DNA from: Synergistales bacterium Syner_01
GTDB lineage: Bacteria; Synergistota; Synergistia; Synergistales; Aminobacteriaceae
DNA: 6,402 bases
Assembly (NCBI GenBank): GCA_001604435.1
Contig: LVBO01000031.1
Coordinates: 1 to 6,402 of the forward strand
Reading direction: 5' to 3'
The translations under genes were made by a program, and so were the position numbers. A model generated the notes under the pieces. It was not told the DNA's origin. It saw only the letters and a program-made list of their open reading frames with translations, and made no database searches. This document shows, piece after piece, positions 6,256-6,402 of this stretch (position 1 is its first letter; each line of letters starts with the position of its first letter).

Positions 6256-6402
6256 ATGGCATTCAGTCTTCTGATCAAGAACGCACGGACCCGTTTTTCA
6301 CAGGGAAAGACCCTCTCCATCGGCATCGAGGGGGAGAAGATCGCCGCCGTCGGCGAGAACCTCCCGGAGGCGGGCGCGGCGCATGTCATCGACGCGGGCG
6401 GG
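6256..6402 (+). CDS. Amidohydrolase, cytosine deaminase-like (3' partial, first 49 residues)
   Basis: Only the N-terminal b-sandwich part is in the window. The pattern is LLIKNARTR (5-13), then SIGIEGEKIAAVGENLP (21-37), then VIDAGG (44-49). It matches the opening of amidohydrolase-superfamily enzymes of the cytosine deaminase/AtzC type, where the next residues are normally PGFVDxHxH with the first metal-binding histidines. Those lie beyond the window, so activity cannot be judged. Enzymes of this class hydrolyse C-N bonds of heterocycles (deamination or ring opening) in the cytoplasm. The start is set by AAGGAG 9 bases upstream. Its position 74 bases after the hydroxylase genes, on the same strand, suggests it acts in the same catabolic route. 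Alternatives are a dihydropyrimidinase/allantoinase-like ring-opening enzyme or an adenine/guanine deaminase. SsnA, which is often found near selenium-dependent Mo hydroxylases, seems less likely from this N-terminus. Confidence 0.82.
   Translation, partial: MAFSLLIKNARTRFSQGKTLSIGIEGEKIAAVGENLPEAGAAHVIDAGG

Noticed and set aside
6237..6274. Tiny upstream reading frames before the amidohydrolase (ATG at 6237, 4 codons; ATG at 6248, 8 codons)
   Set aside because: The first begins before the AAGGAG site and the second only 1 base after it. Such short frames are expected by chance.

Overview
All supported genes lie on the + strand. By eye the DNA is about two-thirds G+C. It looks like a bacterial catabolic locus: a nucleoside/nucleobase-type ABC importer, then a molybdenum hydroxylase, then the first codons of an amidohydrolase. 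The host cannot be named from the sequence. High G+C, close gene packing, strong AAGGAG-type ribosome binding sites and this gene content would suit an anaerobic Synergistota- or Firmicutes-like bacterium, but that is a guess.

Region 1 (1-3222) is the 3' part of an ABC import operon of the Bmp/NupNOPQ (YufNOPQ) type. It holds a tandem ATPase that lacks its N-terminus because the window cuts it, followed by two different permeases of the BPD_transp_2 family. The three reading frames overlap by a few bases, so they are probably translationally coupled. The substrate-binding lipoprotein that normally goes with this importer is not in the window and would be expected upstream.

Region 2 (3223-3372) is a 150-base gap with unusual secondary structure. 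A perfect 12-bp hairpin starts 10 bases after the last permease and has no T-tract. A 7-bp hairpin overlaps the ribosome binding site of the next gene. I found no convincing promoter.

Region 3 (3373-6181) encodes the molybdopterin-binding large subunit (776 aa) and the [2Fe-2S] small subunit (158 aa) of a xanthine dehydrogenase/aldehyde oxidase-family hydroxylase. They are separated by one base. The FAD subunit usual for a three-subunit xanthine dehydrogenase is not beside them. Two residues that bind purine in characterised xanthine dehydrogenases appear replaced, so the substrate is open.

Region 4 (6256 to the end) is the N-terminus of an amidohydrolase resembling cytosine deaminase-like enzymes.

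Inferred joint role: the importer brings in a purine-, pyrimidine- or other N-heterocycle-type compound, the Mo enzyme hydroxylates the ring next to a nitrogen, and the amidohydrolase deaminates it or opens the ring. No mobile elements, CRISPR arrays, tRNAs or rRNAs were seen.
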